This document shows, piece after piece, positions 33,160 to 46,340 of a stretch of DNA of 64,000 nt (positions are counted from its first letter, which is position 1; the number at the start of each line of letters is the position of its first letter). The notes under the pieces are model-generated. The model searched no databases, was not told the origin of the DNA, and worked only from the letters and a program-made list of their open reading frames with translations. This stretch comes from Maniola hyperantus (lineage: Eukaryota > Arthropoda > Insecta > Lepidoptera > Nymphalidae), in assembly GCF_902806685.2 (NCBI RefSeq), contig NC_048537.1, positions 13,228,720 to 13,292,719 on the forward strand, read 5' to 3'. The position numbers were made by a program, and so were the translations under genes.

Positions 33160-34677
33160 TGTCACGTTCACAAATTTCAAAGCACAGCACAGGTAATCCA
33201 GGTAATGCACAGGTATTGATATTATAATTATATCTTCATCTGAACACCATATTCATAAGTAAACCTAATGTGGAAATTATAAAATTATCAATAAAAATTA
33301 TCAAAAAAAGTCCTAACATTTAGCCCTTCTGGAAAATATGAAATCGCTATTTTTACTAAATAATTTTATGTTTCCATTTAGGTTTCCGCTATTTTTAGGT
33401 TTCCACTTTTCCGCAGTTTCAGTTTCAGAAATCAGACTAAATTAAAAACACGAAAATCTACGAAATTGACGAAATAGAATTCACCGACCAAGAATTGAAT
33501 AGAATTAAGAATGATTAAGAATACGAAATCGAAAATATTAATTTGCTATTTGTATTTGATACTCGCTCACTATTGGCTACAATCCATCGTTGCAACAAGA
33601 AGACAATAAATTCAGCCAATCACAACGATTGCTATTGTAATAATGATTTATGTATTTCCGAAATCGATCCTCCTCGACTGTCAGACATGCCAGTGTTGTT
33701 AATGTATATTTTTGAATTCCCGGAAAATCTAATCTCCACTTTTCGTCACTGTTCATTGAAAAACTCTCAGCATAATTTTATTATAGTTACTCGAATTTTT
33801 AATTAAACAACATTTTTTGACGTTTCCAGTGCTACCAGATTTTTATAATAATAAATAGTGCTGGGGGTAACAACATAATATTGGTATGAACCACCAATCC
33901 AGTTGATACAGTAGCTAAGGGTAACTTTAGAAACGTGTCAAACATTGTGAGTCGATAGTTCAGTGAAATTAATGGTTTATGCTGCTGTAAATTATTTAGT
34001 AACATTAAGAACACCTTATGGCTCAATAAAAACATTCACGTGAATCATGTTCTAAAATCCCTTTTTAAAGCACTAACTATTATACCATCTGTAAGTACTT
34101 ATTTTATTTTAGTAATTATTTACTAGTTTTATAATGCTTCTTCTTTACTCTTCTTGTGAAATTTCAATCTAAAGAAAGGCAGGACATGGTTCATGGACTC
34201 ATTCACATAAACCAATTGAACCACATACATCACTAACATCTTAAATATGGTATCAATATTTTACGATTTGACATTAGCTAATGTCAAAACGTGTTGTTTA
34301 ATTAAAAATCCGACTATAGTGGTTTTTTTTCAATAAAATAGACATGTACTTACATACATTTTAAAAGTTATTACTGATTAATGATTATTAATGTGAAAAA
34401 TAACTAAACATATTATTTTCCAAAATAATTGTGTGTAAAATGGGGAACTTTTAGTAAAAATGATCTCACAGTCTCCCCGCATAAGCCTTTTATCCCCCGC
34501 TAATCGGGAAATTGCCTGGGGCATGGCAGCATATTTTGTTTTTTAACTGGCTTTAGGCTCTGGATTCCAGCTCCATTTTTCTTTTCCAGGCCTTTTTTCA
34601 ACATGGGTAACATTGATATCAAGCGGCGGTTTTAGAATGCCCGACGAGGTGACGAAGCAAGCAGAGCTGCTAAACCA

Positions 34678-34757
34678 TAGTAGACGCAACAGGTCGAGAT
34701 AGCAATCGGGGTGGGGATGCCTCGCCTCATACCCCGATTGCCATCTCGACCTGTCGA
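34678..34757. mobile_element. MITE, family M1 (short copy 3)
   Basis: Only about 80 bp: the two inverted ends ('caacaggtcgagatagcaat' and 'gattgccatctcgacctgt') with a small centre. It is an internal deletion product of the family. Confidence 0.7.
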
Positions 34758-35014
34758 CCTTCTAAAACCAATGGGTAACCGGTAAAAACTTACCTAAATA
34801 GTTAGGTCCTATATACTTAAACGTTTTATTCTGGAAATGACCAAAGACCTTAAACAATAATAAATACCTACTGTACCTATTAAGTTGGTCTTTACTTCCT
34901 AATTCAATGACTTTTGGCCCTACTTATATTAGAAACCTTTCCGCAAGTTCCAACAACAACTGTACCTATACAAAGTTTCAATCGCATGAATTGTACAGCG
35001 TCCGGTAGGAAATA

Positions 35015-35195
35015 TTGACATATTTTTTTTTAAGAATATTAGCCATGTTAAATTACTAATATTCCAATTTCCTCTCCAACTAAGCGTCAAGCTTGTGCTA
35101 GGAGTAGGTACGACAATAGTGCAACGGGCGGGGTTTGAACCGTCGACCTTTCGGTTTTCAGTCCACTCCTTTACCCGTTGAGTTGAGGCTCTGAA
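35015..35195 (-). mobile_element. tRNA-derived SINE (second copy)
   Basis: Close to the copy at 21605-21795, with the same 'aatattagccatgttaaat', 'gtgcaacgggcgggg' and 'cgacctttcggttttcagt' blocks on the plus strand. Confidence 0.75.
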
Positions 35196-35703
35196 CTTTA
35201 GAATTAGATTACGATTTCGTAGAGTGTTGTCACAGTGACGTCCCTGTTTTTGAGACCGACCAAATGTCGCACAGGTATGAGTGACAGAGACGGCGCTTTA
35301 AGTATATATAGGAATGCGTACGGGACAAACAAAGAAACATTCAAAGTCAAGTTTGCAGATATACAAGTAGGTATATATCTAATAGAAATGTGATAACATT
35401 GTTAAAGAATCTTAAGCAATGTTACACGGGTTACACCCTCTCGGAGCTTAACTCCATTTTGTGTATCAAATTGACCACTAATTGTGCATTTGACCTTAAG
35501 ATCTGACCAATCAATACTGGCTCTATTGCGGCTTGACGTGCTTCAACAAACTGGGGCACACTCGGAAAAAATCCCAAAAAAAAATAAAAAAATCGTTAGT
35601 TTTACTAACTAGGGTCCATCCGTTTGAGCGATACGATAATATGCGATACACCACAAACAGACAAAGTAACCTCTCATTTTGCATCGGGGTGAAAAGATGC
35701 TCC

Positions 35704-36110
35704 TAAAGGTTCGTACGCACCTGAGCGGCGCGGCGCGGCGCTTCAGCGAGCTGCACGTCGCGGCACAGAGCTTCAAAATATCATTTCTATCATTTTGTAT
35801 GGCGCATATCGCACTAGAGCGGCGCTGCACAGCGCTTCACCGCGCGTTGCCGCGCGGCACGGCTGGAGAGAATATTTTGAAGCGCAGCGAAGCGACGCGC
35901 AGTGCAGTGACGCTAGTGCGACATACCCAGCGGCGCGGCGCGGCGCTTCGCGCTCGTACGCGAACGGGTATAAAAGTGACGCGCAAGTGACGCGAGGTGC
36001 CGCGTACTGAAGTTGTTGTGCGGTAGGCACCGTCGAGCGGCCTGAGGTGACGCGTTCTGCAGTCGGACTGAAGCGCCGCGCCGCGCCGCTCAGGTGCGTA
36101 CGAACCTTTA
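35704..36110. mobile_element. GC-rich 407-bp element with about 40-bp terminal inverted repeats
   Basis: Ends 'aaaggttcgtacgcacctga' and 'tcaggtgcgtacgaacctt' are inverted repeats continuing as GCGCGGCGC runs. No credible gene lies inside. A truncated inverted copy is at 41124-41245. Confidence 0.8.
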
Positions 36111-36680
36111 AGCGTGCTTATTGGAACGGCGCTATGGTGTGGTCAAAGTGCAGACTGTATGATAGTTTGGTTGGATCTAAGCAGTACCAAGTAATTAAAA
36201 CAGTAATGCGTTTAAAAATAATTTAATAAAAATATAACATAGTAGCTGTTACAGCAATATCAGAGAATATAATCACTACGTTTAATAATAATAATCAATA
36301 ACAACATTACTACGAGAGCATTATGCAGTGCATTAAAGATTTTACCAGGCACAGTGTGAATTTGTTAACCATGGTAGAACGTAGATATTATACTTAAACA
36401 ACTATTAATAAAGCCTTGAAAGCTCAATCACGAATTCACGACACGAGAAGCTCTGAATGCGCTTTTTGGAAGCGTAATCAGTTACACATACCTACTAAAA
36501 CTGTTTCAATCCAATTTAGAATTTATACAATCTTCGAATGTTTTACATGACCGAGATTAAAAAATGGTTGCAAAACTAGAGGAACAAGTAGGAGTAGGTA
36601 TATTTGTTTCCATTAATCAGAGCTACTCTCCATACATTTTCAGACCATCTCCTATTGACAATAAGTTTTTTTAAAGGCAC

Positions 36681-36686
36681 TTTATT
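36681..36686 (-). terminator. Polyadenylation signal candidate (DM9-only gene)
   Basis: AATAAA on the minus strand, about 120 bp after the stop at 36808. Confidence 0.4.
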
Positions 36687-36807
36687 ATATAGCTTCATTG
36701 AAGCCGAACGCATAATCAGCACTCGTCAGACTGTAAGCATGACTTTGGTGTAATATTGACTTACATAAAAACGCATTGGATTGACGCAGTATAAAATATA
36801 TTGACGT

Positions 36808-38018
36808 TTAGGCAACAAGTACTTCATAGTCGGGGAAACCGAGCTCCTGTCCGCCGAATGAGATGTAGCAGACCCCGTGAGATTGTTGCACCTTGCCGGT
36901 GGTGAGGCTTCCCTCGTGACGCACTCTGCCGACGAACAGAGGCTCGCCGTCCTCCGTTTCGCCTCCGGGGAATGCGCCGGGAGGAATGTTTGACCCATTC
37001 GTGGGCACCCAGTTGCTGGGACCGCCGATCAACACCTGGAAATAGATTGAACATAACATTAGTTTAAAAGCAAATAGGGTAAACAAAAAGGGAGTTTTTG
37101 TCATAAACATTATGGATGCCTGGTGTTTAAGCTTAAGATTGGGATTTTCATCCACAGTCATGTTCAAGTATATTTTGCTACTATCTGTTTTGCCTTTTTT
37201 TTATCTTATTATGTAGATATATCTACACTTCTACAGGCCCTGTCTTCACTGACGACACTCTTTCATTAACAGAACTTTAGTTTTTATGGTCTAGGTCTAG
37301 GATGAATTACTTCATACGATGTCATTTTAAAATTATTATTGTTTCAAATAAACCAGGCCCCTGCATTAGATCGACGTGGACTAAATAGACTCGAAAATTG
37401 GTAAACTGGTTTATCAAATATACCCAAAAAAACTACGGAGGTGCAAAAATTAAAAACGAACCTGATACTCATTCTTGGCGTTTTCCTTTCCACCCCATGG
37501 CACATACGCGCAGCCGTGGGACGAGCACAGTTTGCCAGGAATCAAAGCGCCCTCATGCCGTGCTCTAGCCACATACATTGGCTCTCCGGAGCAGTCTTGG
37601 CCCCCGACCACAGCTCCTGGGGGCACCTGGCCAGATGTGGCGTCTGTCCACACGCCTGCGCCGCCTGATACTGGAGCGACACCTGGGTAACCACCGCCTG
37701 TACCAGGGTAGCCAGCACCTGCACCGGGATAGCCAGGTGGTGCGCTGTACAGGGCAGAAGCATGCGGGGCCGACGGCGCTACTAAAATAGAAATAGATAT
37801 TTGAAACAAATGGCAAACGATCTTGCATAAATAGCAATTTAAAAAAAGTAAAATGATGTAATAAGCTTGGTTTTAAAGCACCAGTTTTATAAATAAAAAA
37901 GCATAAGTAAGCACCTACCTAAGTAGGTACGGTAGGTGCAAATTAAACAATTTTATGAATTCATAACTAAAGAAAACTTAGTATTGAAAGATGACCTAAG
38001 AAGATAGATACCTTTCAT
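36808..38018 (-). CDS. DM9-DM9 protein with Gly/Pro/Tyr-rich linker
   Basis: Exons 37781-37462 and 37035-36808 are clear. A first exon 38018-38012 (ATGAAAG before GTATCT) is inferred because it supplies the required phase 1; it gives MKVAPSAPHAS and 184 aa. Residues 14-50 are a low-complexity linker (GYPGAGAGYPGTGGGYPG). The first DM9 repeat covers about residues 50-109 (PPGAVVGGQDCSGEPMYVAR, HEGALIPGKL, YVPWGGKE) and the second 110-184 (IGGPSNWVP, PPGAFPGGE, LFVGRV, TTGKV, YEVLVA). There is no FA domain, unlike its neighbours. It starts about 430 bp after the stop of the FA-FA gene on the same strand. DM9-only proteins elsewhere are lectin-like; that role here is inference. Confidence 0.8.
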
Positions 38019-38317
38019 AAAATAGGAGATTAAGTGCAGTAAAAAATAAATTCAAATTATAAATATACGCCGTCCAAGTTATAAATTGTCCTAAGAATTT
38101 GTCTAAAATAAGTAAGTGCTTTTCAGAAAATTAGACTTCAATGTCCTAGGTATAAACATTCATCAGCATGCAAAATATATAAGAAATCGAAAAGTTAAAT
38201 CAAATTCACGAAATGTACCCAACATACCACAATCCAATTCAAATCCAGTGCTCCCTGTTACCGAAGGTTGCCACACAATAACCATACAAATTAATAACCT
38301 ATTATAATAATATGATC

Positions 38318-38323
38318 TTTATT
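38318..38323 (-). terminator. Polyadenylation signal candidate (FA-FA gene)
   Basis: AATAAA on the minus strand, about 128 bp after the stop codon at 38451. Confidence 0.45.
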
Positions 38324-38450
38324 ATTTGTTAGTTTACAGTACTAATTTATTAACGATCTAATTTGGCAAGTTAATATAGGTAAGTATTATAAATATAATA
38401 TAATACGAATGCAGGAACAGCGAATAACATTAAGCATGGTCATTGATCAC

Positions 38451-41400
38451 TCAACGTGGTTGGGCACCGCCTTTGGTGAAATGCGAAATTCGCCAATTTC
38501 CTCGAGCCCCGTATGCAGAGCGCACGCCGAAGTGAGTAACGGGGAAAGGCGATGGGTCCATCCACTCCATCAAGACTGCGCCTGACCTTCCGTCCCGAAC
38601 CGTCAATCTGCCACAGCGCCACTCGATGAGGAACTTTTTAAACTCGTTGGGGTTCATAATACCAGGTGTTGGGACAGTTACCTACGAAGTTTCAGAGTGA
38701 TATAATGTTGCTCAAATTTGCGGTAGCTTTACATCGATATCGGTTCATAATATCAAGTACCTTGTCGGGTTTCTGTCTGCAGTGCCTAATGACGGACTGT
38801 GAATTTTCCCAACCACCGAGGATGATTTCGTACATCGGGTCGACTTCGCCGGGGGCTGGGGTGAGGCAGATGTGACAGTTGTGCGGGCCACGATATTCTA
38901 GTGCCAAGGAACCGGCCGCTACAGGCCCGAATTTATAGTCTAACTTGTCGGGCGTATTGAACTCCGCTCCATCTGCACCGTGAATTTAGTAGATGTAATT
39001 TAAGGGATTGTTGGGTACATTTTGTGATTGTCTGACGTTAGAATAGAACAAACCTTCGATTTTCCAAGTGCCAGTGGCACCCCAACCAGTGCAGACTCCG
39101 ACGAAGTTGACCGGGAAAGGCTCCGGGTCAGCCCAGGAGATGAAGGGAATTGCCTCTCCCTCACGGCCAGCTGAAATAACGCCGCCATCCCAACGCACCC
39201 AGAAACCACGGAATTCACCAGCGTTGAGAATGTAGGGTGTTTCGATTTCAACTTTCTCGGGTTTGGTTCTATTTCTTCTGATTACACTTTTGGTGTTACC
39301 CCAACCACCGATGAAAACCTGAAATAAAAATTAATTTTGTTATGTTTGGTCTATTTTGTTTGGAGGTAATATTTCACACAAGATTTATGATAAGTAAGTA
39401 TGGTATTTATGGTAAGACGGTGACGCACCTCATACATCGGGTCAGATTCCTGGGGTCCCATGGTGAGAGCGATATGGGCGTCATTAGGAGCCCTTATCTT
39501 GAACTGGACGGAGCCTCTGGATACCGGGAAGAATTGGTATTGGAGGTTATCGTCCGTAGACACATCTGTAACAAATTTACGATTTTCTTTTTTTAATACA
39601 GTAGGTACATTCAAAATTTGAATGCTAAATACCTAAACAAATTCCTTACGAAGAGTTGTTCGTGCGGATTTCGAAGAATGACAAATACCTTCCATGGACT
39701 TTATTTTATTCGTCCATGCTACCTTCTTAGCATTCAGTACGCGACAGTACCATTATACATATAAGTAATAAGCCTTTCCTACCGACTTCTTTTAAGGTTA
39801 CAGTATAAAATTAATAGCCCACGAAAGCGGTAGGCCGGTAGCCTAACAGCATTTCTAAATATAGTCTAGTTCAATGTGTTGGTATGCGGAGATTGGCCTG
39901 GCCGGGCGCAGCGCACCCACAAGTTTTACAAATTACCTAAGTATTAAGTATTAAGTAGTCTTAGCAAAACCTTAGGTACCTATACTGTAGCAAAATATTT
40001 TGTTAGATTATAATGTTTTTGCCTCAGGTACACTAAGTTTGTTTATATTATGTAAATCTACAAAACATAATATAAAAGGAGAAACCAGCAACTGACTGAC
40101 TAACATGACATGTACCTATTAACGTACCCTCTCTACCGAGTCTTGCCAGTCCTGCCTCTAGTGTGTTTTTAAAGCATGAAAGCCGGGGCGAGTCACATAT
40201 GTAACTGTAACTGCATTCCGATCGACTCAGTATCTTTCTCCTGCGGATGGTTTTTCTTTCGTTTCGTCGGTTGGTTTTAGTCGGTTTTTAAAAATCCTGT
40301 AGAAACTCTTTGATTTTCCGGGATAAAAAGTAGTCTATGTCCTTCCCCAGAATGCAAGCTGTGAGCTGTCTCTGCAGGTACAGAATTTCAACAAATTCAG
40401 TTAAGCGTATGGATCGTGAAAAGCTAACAGACAGACAGACACTTTTGCATCTACATATATATAGTAGGTACGGATCGGGAAGGATTTTTTCAATTTTGAA
40501 TCGGGTACCTATCTAGTGCATACCGTGGTCAAAAATCAAAACCAACACACCGACCCCACACGCCACGGCTGCTGGTCGATTTACAGCAAAGAGTAAAATG
40601 ATCCACAGTCAAAGAGAATTAAAACGATTCAGTAAAAAAATTGTGCATGAAGTTCCTTGTTTGTGGGGATTGCGCTGATTTCTAGTTCCATAGTTGTATA
40701 ATTTTAAATAGCTAGGGACTTACTCTAGGGGGGCACCCCGCACCTTGATATTTAAAAGTTGAAACCGTTGAAACCGTCACCGCATGGGCATTTAGGTGCT
40801 TTCAAAGTTTTGTGGCATAAGTACAGTTTTAGCCAGAATACCAACTACCTACAACCCGTACAATTCCGTAACAATAGGAATTGCTTGAAAAAACTAGGTA
40901 ATTAAGTACCTAGCTAAATGATATGTTATTTGGAACTTAATTTACCATGTTACCAACCCACCTATGCAGCGTAGATGTAGATAGAACGACGCGGACGTCG
41001 AAAAACAATGCTATTAACATTTAAGGTCAGCTCCTTAATCGTTAGACGCCAGATTTCGTTATTTCCCAGTACAAGTTATTGATTCGACAGTCGACACTAT
41101 GACATCATCGACTCAGAAAATATAGCGCCGCTCTAGTGCGATATGCGCCATACAAAATGATAGAAATGATATTTTGAAGCTCTGTGCCGCGACGTGCAGC
41201 TCGCTGAAGCGCCGCGCCGCGCCGCTCAGGTGCGTACAAACCTTAGGCGTAGGCTCGCTTGTCCCTGACGAGTCGACGCGACGTAAAGCCAGCCATAGTC
41301 CAACATCATGCAATGTATTATGCTTTAATTTTTAGAACTAGGTTTCTTTACAGATTTCTAACTTTGCAAAGTACTTAGATATTTAGCATTATAGGATATG

Positions 41401-44400
41401 TTAGGTCAGCTGCACATAATATGCCTACAATGTACCTACATTTTTCAAACAAAGAATAACTTGTGTTTAAATAAGATTTTTGGGGATTGAATCATCGACC
41501 TCTTGCTCCTCGCCCTTGAGCGATGGAGGCTTAGTTTGGTGACGGTAAAGTCTGTTCACTAACTTAGTGTCGCTACACCCGCAGGCGCATTTATTATTTT
41601 GCTTTTATTAATATTATTTTTCACTGTGTTTGTTAGATAAATGTTTTCTATTCTAAGAATAAAATAGAATACCTACTTTATTATTCTTATGTTTATTGTA
41701 ATAAATAAAAATAAATAATAAACACTAGTTGGGTAGCGACACTAATCACTATGTTAGTGAACAGACTTTTAAGCAATATTTTAATATTTGGCCATTAACG
41801 GTACAAATTATAATTAAGGAATGAATTCATTTGATTTAATACAATAAAACTTAAAGCTAGCCTTATCTAATTACTATATAAATCATGACCGCGTGGAATG
41901 GTGCCTTTTGATTTAATTAGTTGAATTTAATGGCGCGCACGTTAGGTATAACATAAACATCATACATAAGTACATTACATGGATGTATTAGTGCTATTAG
42001 TATGCAAAACAAATAAACTTAACCGGTTTATACAAGAAACTCGACGAAGATCTAAAAATTTCAATAACAACAAAATAAGTGACAAATACGTAGGTACCTA
42101 CGCTATGCGACCTTCAAGATTCGAACACTTTATTTTATTTACCTAGATAATCCTTCTATCTAGATCTACTTCTTCAGTTTATACCCATTCTTCTTAGTAA
42201 TAACTAAGTAAAGAAATAAGTTCTTACCTATAATAGAGTCGCGAAACATCAGCTATTCAAAATAGAAAATGAAAGCCAAAAATCTATAAATTAACTTGTT
42301 TTATATAAATAGGTACAGGAAAATAACATAACGTACCTAGGTAGGTACAAATGTTTATCTCCCAATGATAGCGAATGACCTACGAAAGTGAGCTAATGCT
42401 GTGGAATGCCTTGTTAGTGCAATCAGTGAAATAGTTCACGTAGATACCTACTAATATAGTTTAATTTAGCTCAAAGATTGTTGCGTGGTAGGTAGATGGT
42501 AAGGTACCTAACTAAGTGCAGTCATAAAAAAATATTTATCTAGTGAATTCTGCAAATAGAAAACCTGTTTCCACAGAAAACTGGCATGTTTTGGATACGA
42601 TACGTCGATGACTTAGTCCTATTGAAATGCCCAAAGTAAAAGGGGAAAAAACGCCTATCAGGCGCAATGATCTAATCAGAATCACATAACTCACAGTTTC
42701 CTCACTAAATAACATAAAGGTAACGCCCAATGTGCCAAGGACGGTAGAAAATGGAGGTCAGCTGTAATATTACCACAGCACAATAATGCGAACACGACCC
42801 ATTAAAATATTATAATGACCGAAAATGACTAGGAAACTACACAGACTCTCATTCATGAAGACAGAAAATGTTTAGGAATATGCATGATGCGATCTACAGC
42901 TAATGTAAAGATAGAAAACGACTAGGAATTTGCACGACCCTCAGATAAGATTAAAAACAGAAAAAGACTAAACCTAGAGCAATACAATAATTATGATCTT
43001 CTTTTAATTATACCAATTAGATCTGCAAATATGTACATACGTGTCTATTATAAAATGAGTGTGCAGAAGGTCAAGGACTAAAGAGGTATAAGAACTATAA
43101 GAGTATGTTTAATAAATGAAAAACATGAAAAAAACAAAGTCAGTTTAGTAGTTTCTGTCCTAACCTACTTAAATTGAGTGAAACTAAACAAACTTATTGT
43201 AATGTTGATAGAAGATGGTGGGTAGATACAATAGGTAGTTACAGTCGCATGTCGTGTATCATGAGTCATTAAGTTAACGTGATCATTTATTACATCTTCG
43301 TTCACAATAGATTCATGAAGGTATTTTGTAATGACACGTATTTACTACTTACGATGGTAAACAAAATATACTACTCTACTAATAATAACTATACCTACAT
43401 GATACCTACCCACCAAACTATACATAGTAAAGTCTACTGTCTAAAGACTGTAATAATAATATTGTTATAAAGTTACATTACTTACAATAAATAATACAAA
43501 CCAAACACAACCAAAAAATTAAAAAAAGAAAAGAAAACGTGGCTGGGAAGGTACCTGTACCCGGTACTGGGTGGGGACCGGTTTTCCGCCACTTCGAGAA
43601 AAGTTTTCAAGTTAGAAATCTGCTATTTTTTAAGTGATAAGAATTCTAATTAAGCAGAAATGACCGAAATAAGCGGCGCATGATGCCTCTCTTATCGAGA
43701 GTTAGGTACTTTTTTTCCGTTTGCGGTTGAGACCTCTGCAAGAGTAGTGAAATCAGCCAGGCTATCCAGCGTGGAAATGGAGTCAGTATTCTCGGCACCA
43801 TCCCACGCGGGATGATTTGTACAATACCTAATTAGACAAGGCTTGCTTTAAGTTTTATTGCATCATTTTCTATTCATTATGCGACTACCAATCTATGATT
43901 AGGTAGTACCTATATAAATGTGCCACACCCTGAATGTTAGCAATAACACCAATTCACAAGCTCTAATAAATTTAGGTATTGTGTGCGACGATTTATTACG
44001 GATGACCTCATCTGCGTTTCAAATCCAACAATGTCATAACACCTACTTCAATTATCTAATGAGATAATTATGAGCAATCTTCTAACTATATAATTTATCT
44101 ACAACTACGATTTGGGAAAGTGGAAACTTCGGAAAAATAACAATTTTATTTATGCTTAAGAACGTAGTTTGAAGGTAGTATGTTTAGGAACTATCTACAG
44201 AATTATTAACCAGTTAGAAGTACCTACATAGATAAAGCAAGAAGCTATTATAGGTACACGGAGCTAGAAATGTTAGACGCGATTAGAGTGATCAAAATAG
44301 GTACTATTTCGGAAATGAAAAATGTTGTTATGCTATTGATCCTAACGAATTCTAGATGCTGCCACGTCACACCCGGCTTGGCCTTGCGCCAAAATAACGC

Positions 44401-44609
44401 CGGCTACTCCCTGCATGGCCGGCCGGCATGTCAAATAAAACATTAGAATTCTATAGAGTTCTTTTATACCACACAAAACATCATCCGATCACTAAGTGGA
44501 TAAAATTTCTGTTGAAAATTTAAAACGCGCACGCAAAAATCATTTGTTTATGAGGGCCTATTTTCGTATGTAAACAATTATTTTCTCACTTACCTAGAAT
44601 GTTTGCCAT
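38451..44609 (-). CDS. FAMeT: FAMeT-like protein with two Methyltransf_FA domains
   Basis: Five exons: 44609-44594, 39565-39429, 39318-39054, 38972-38761, 38681-38451, giving 286 aa, the normal size for insect and crustacean FAMeT. The 16-nt first exon (MANIL) is separated by a 5-kb intron; its size and phase equal those of the first exons of paralogues 2 and 3. Domain 1 is residues 6-139 (FKIRAPNDAHIALTMGP, MYEVFIGGWGNTKSVIR, FWVRWDGG, GVCTGWGATGTWKI). Domain 2 is residues 140-286 (HICLTPAPGEVDPMYEIILG, FLIEWRCGRLTV, SAYGARGNWRI), ending KGGAQPR. The intron between exons 4 and 5 is only 79 bp. The family name comes from proposed farnesoic acid O-methylation in juvenile-hormone/methyl farnesoate synthesis, but in insects that step is carried out by JHAMT, so enzymatic activity is doubtful. 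Confidence 0.88.
39566..44593 (-). other. Intron 1 of the FAMeT-like gene
   Basis: About 5 kb, mostly unique AT-rich sequence. It holds a 'CGTCCGCGTGG'-family fragment (40270-40465), the truncated GC-rich element (41124-41245) and scattered short repeats. No nested gene is seen. Confidence 0.6.
41124..41245. mobile_element. Truncated GC-rich element, inverted
   Basis: Matches about the first 120 bp of the element at 35704-36110 in reverse, including 'agcgccgctctagtgcgata', 'gctctgtgccgcgacgtgca' and the end 'gctcaggtgcgtacaaacct'. Confidence 0.8.
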
Positions 44610-46340
44610 GGTTGAGATAAATAAATAACTTAGTCACTGTTATATTAAACCTCAGTACGTGAGCTCGGAGTGAAGCCGGCCTCTGAACTAAACAGAGGGA
44701 GGGAGCCGGGAGGTCGGCACTCGGCAGTCTGCAGAGTGCAGAGTCGGTAGCCGGTTATACAGTTTGTATTCGGTCGTGTTACATCTCATGGACACCGAGG
44801 CTCCAACGTAATTTTCTATGATGTCATCCTTTAGATACCTGACATGACTAGTGACTAGCACTAGATACATTTGAATATTGTTTTGTTCGAATGGCGCACA
44901 AAATAAAACCTGGCTTCTACTTGCCGAGATCCCACATAAAAATACAGATGCCGCATGCATAAATTCATCTTCCTGTCCCATAAAAGCAAACAGATCATCC
45001 CGTAAACAATAAATATCACAAGAAGATACTTTGACGCAGTTGACAAGAAACCAGTAAGTATTTAGGTATTCTGATGCTGGAAATAGAGCATTTGGTAGGC
45101 CATATGGCTGGTTGGCCATATTATGGCTGACCCCTCTTATGATTAAAAAATCACGGATCTGAACTTAAGGGCTGGATAAATTTGAAATTTTATAACTTCT
45201 AACTAAACTAGCTCGTCTGGTCTGGGTAAGAGGCCTTGGAAAGCAAAGCCGTAAGGCCAAGCGTTTATTCTGGTGCGATGCCAATACCGATTCTAAGGGA
45301 TAAGGGTTCTATGAAAATCTGGTGTACTGCCTTTCGGATTTAAAGCTAGGTGTTACCTACTCTCAAAGTCCTAATTCATAATAGCAGCATTTCGTGTTGT
45401 TTTGTCAAGCGTATCGCCGTTTATGTAGATTAAACACGTAAGATGACCTTCATCACCTTTATAGCTTGCGTGAAGGCCAAGTTAAAATAAATATAAGTAC
45501 TAGACTCCTTTTATAATAAGGTACTTAATAAATTACCAAATTCTCCAACACTTCTTTGGTTAAATACTGGAAAAGTAGTTTAGGATAGAAAATAAATTTA
45601 TTCTAAGTACTTAGTAGATAAGTTATCTACCTACAATCTACATGGAAAATTTAAAAGTGGAAGGTCAAACAAACAAAACAGATGACTGGTGAGTTGGCGA
45701 CGCACGTGGTCATAGCGGAAGCGCGGAAGATTGGTCTGGTTTTTTTTCTCTTGAAACCTCATGACGACGTCCTAAACGAGTGCCTGCGCTTTAGCGCACG
45801 TAGGTTGGAGGTTGTTTCCGAGATTTTGCCCTAGTTGGAGCTAAGTGAGGCATCCATGCCCTGACAGCAACGTTGACGAGAGACGTTATGTCTGTCTGAA
45901 CTTAAGAATCGAACAGAGAGAAAGTGAGAGAAAAATACCTATTATTTAATTATTTTTGGAACCGCTTCAACGTTTTTTGTTCAAAACACAAGTAATCTGA
46001 AAATTATATTCACTGACGTAAAAACTGTGATTATTTTTATATCTAGACGTAGACAGAAATAGGAAACTGCTGCTCTTCTAATTTAAATCTCCTCTCGAAC
46101 AGACATGACTAAAAAAAAAGATTTACACTTTCACTAATTATCACCATAATCACCTACAACATATTTATCGATAAGTATCGATTGCACCATATCACCATTA
46201 TAAATAGCCGTAAAAAACAGGCAACACACGAAACGTCATTTTTTCTCCGGGATTAAAAAATAGACTAGGTTGGTACCTAAAAAAACCTACTCTTGGTATT
46301 GATTTATTAGGCCAGTAAGTACTTATTTAGGTCTAATAAC

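Larger units (their letters stand above)
33160..36807. other. Intergenic region between paralogue 3 and the DM9-only gene
   Basis: Contains no recognisable gene. Repeats include an M6 fragment (33560-33645), M1 copy 3 (34678-34757), a SINE (35015-35195), an M3 fragment (35205-35320) and a GC-rich inverted-repeat element (35704-36110). The remainder is AT-rich. Confidence 0.5.

Noticed and set aside
35609..36030. Overlapping Arg/Ala-rich frames of 71-103 codons
   Set aside because: They are translations of the GC-rich inverted-repeat element on both strands.
44688..45119. 143-codon minus-strand open frame upstream of the FAMeT-like gene
   Set aside because: No domain, signal peptide or splice context supports it, and it spans the expected promoter/5' UTR of that gene. 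It is probably chance.
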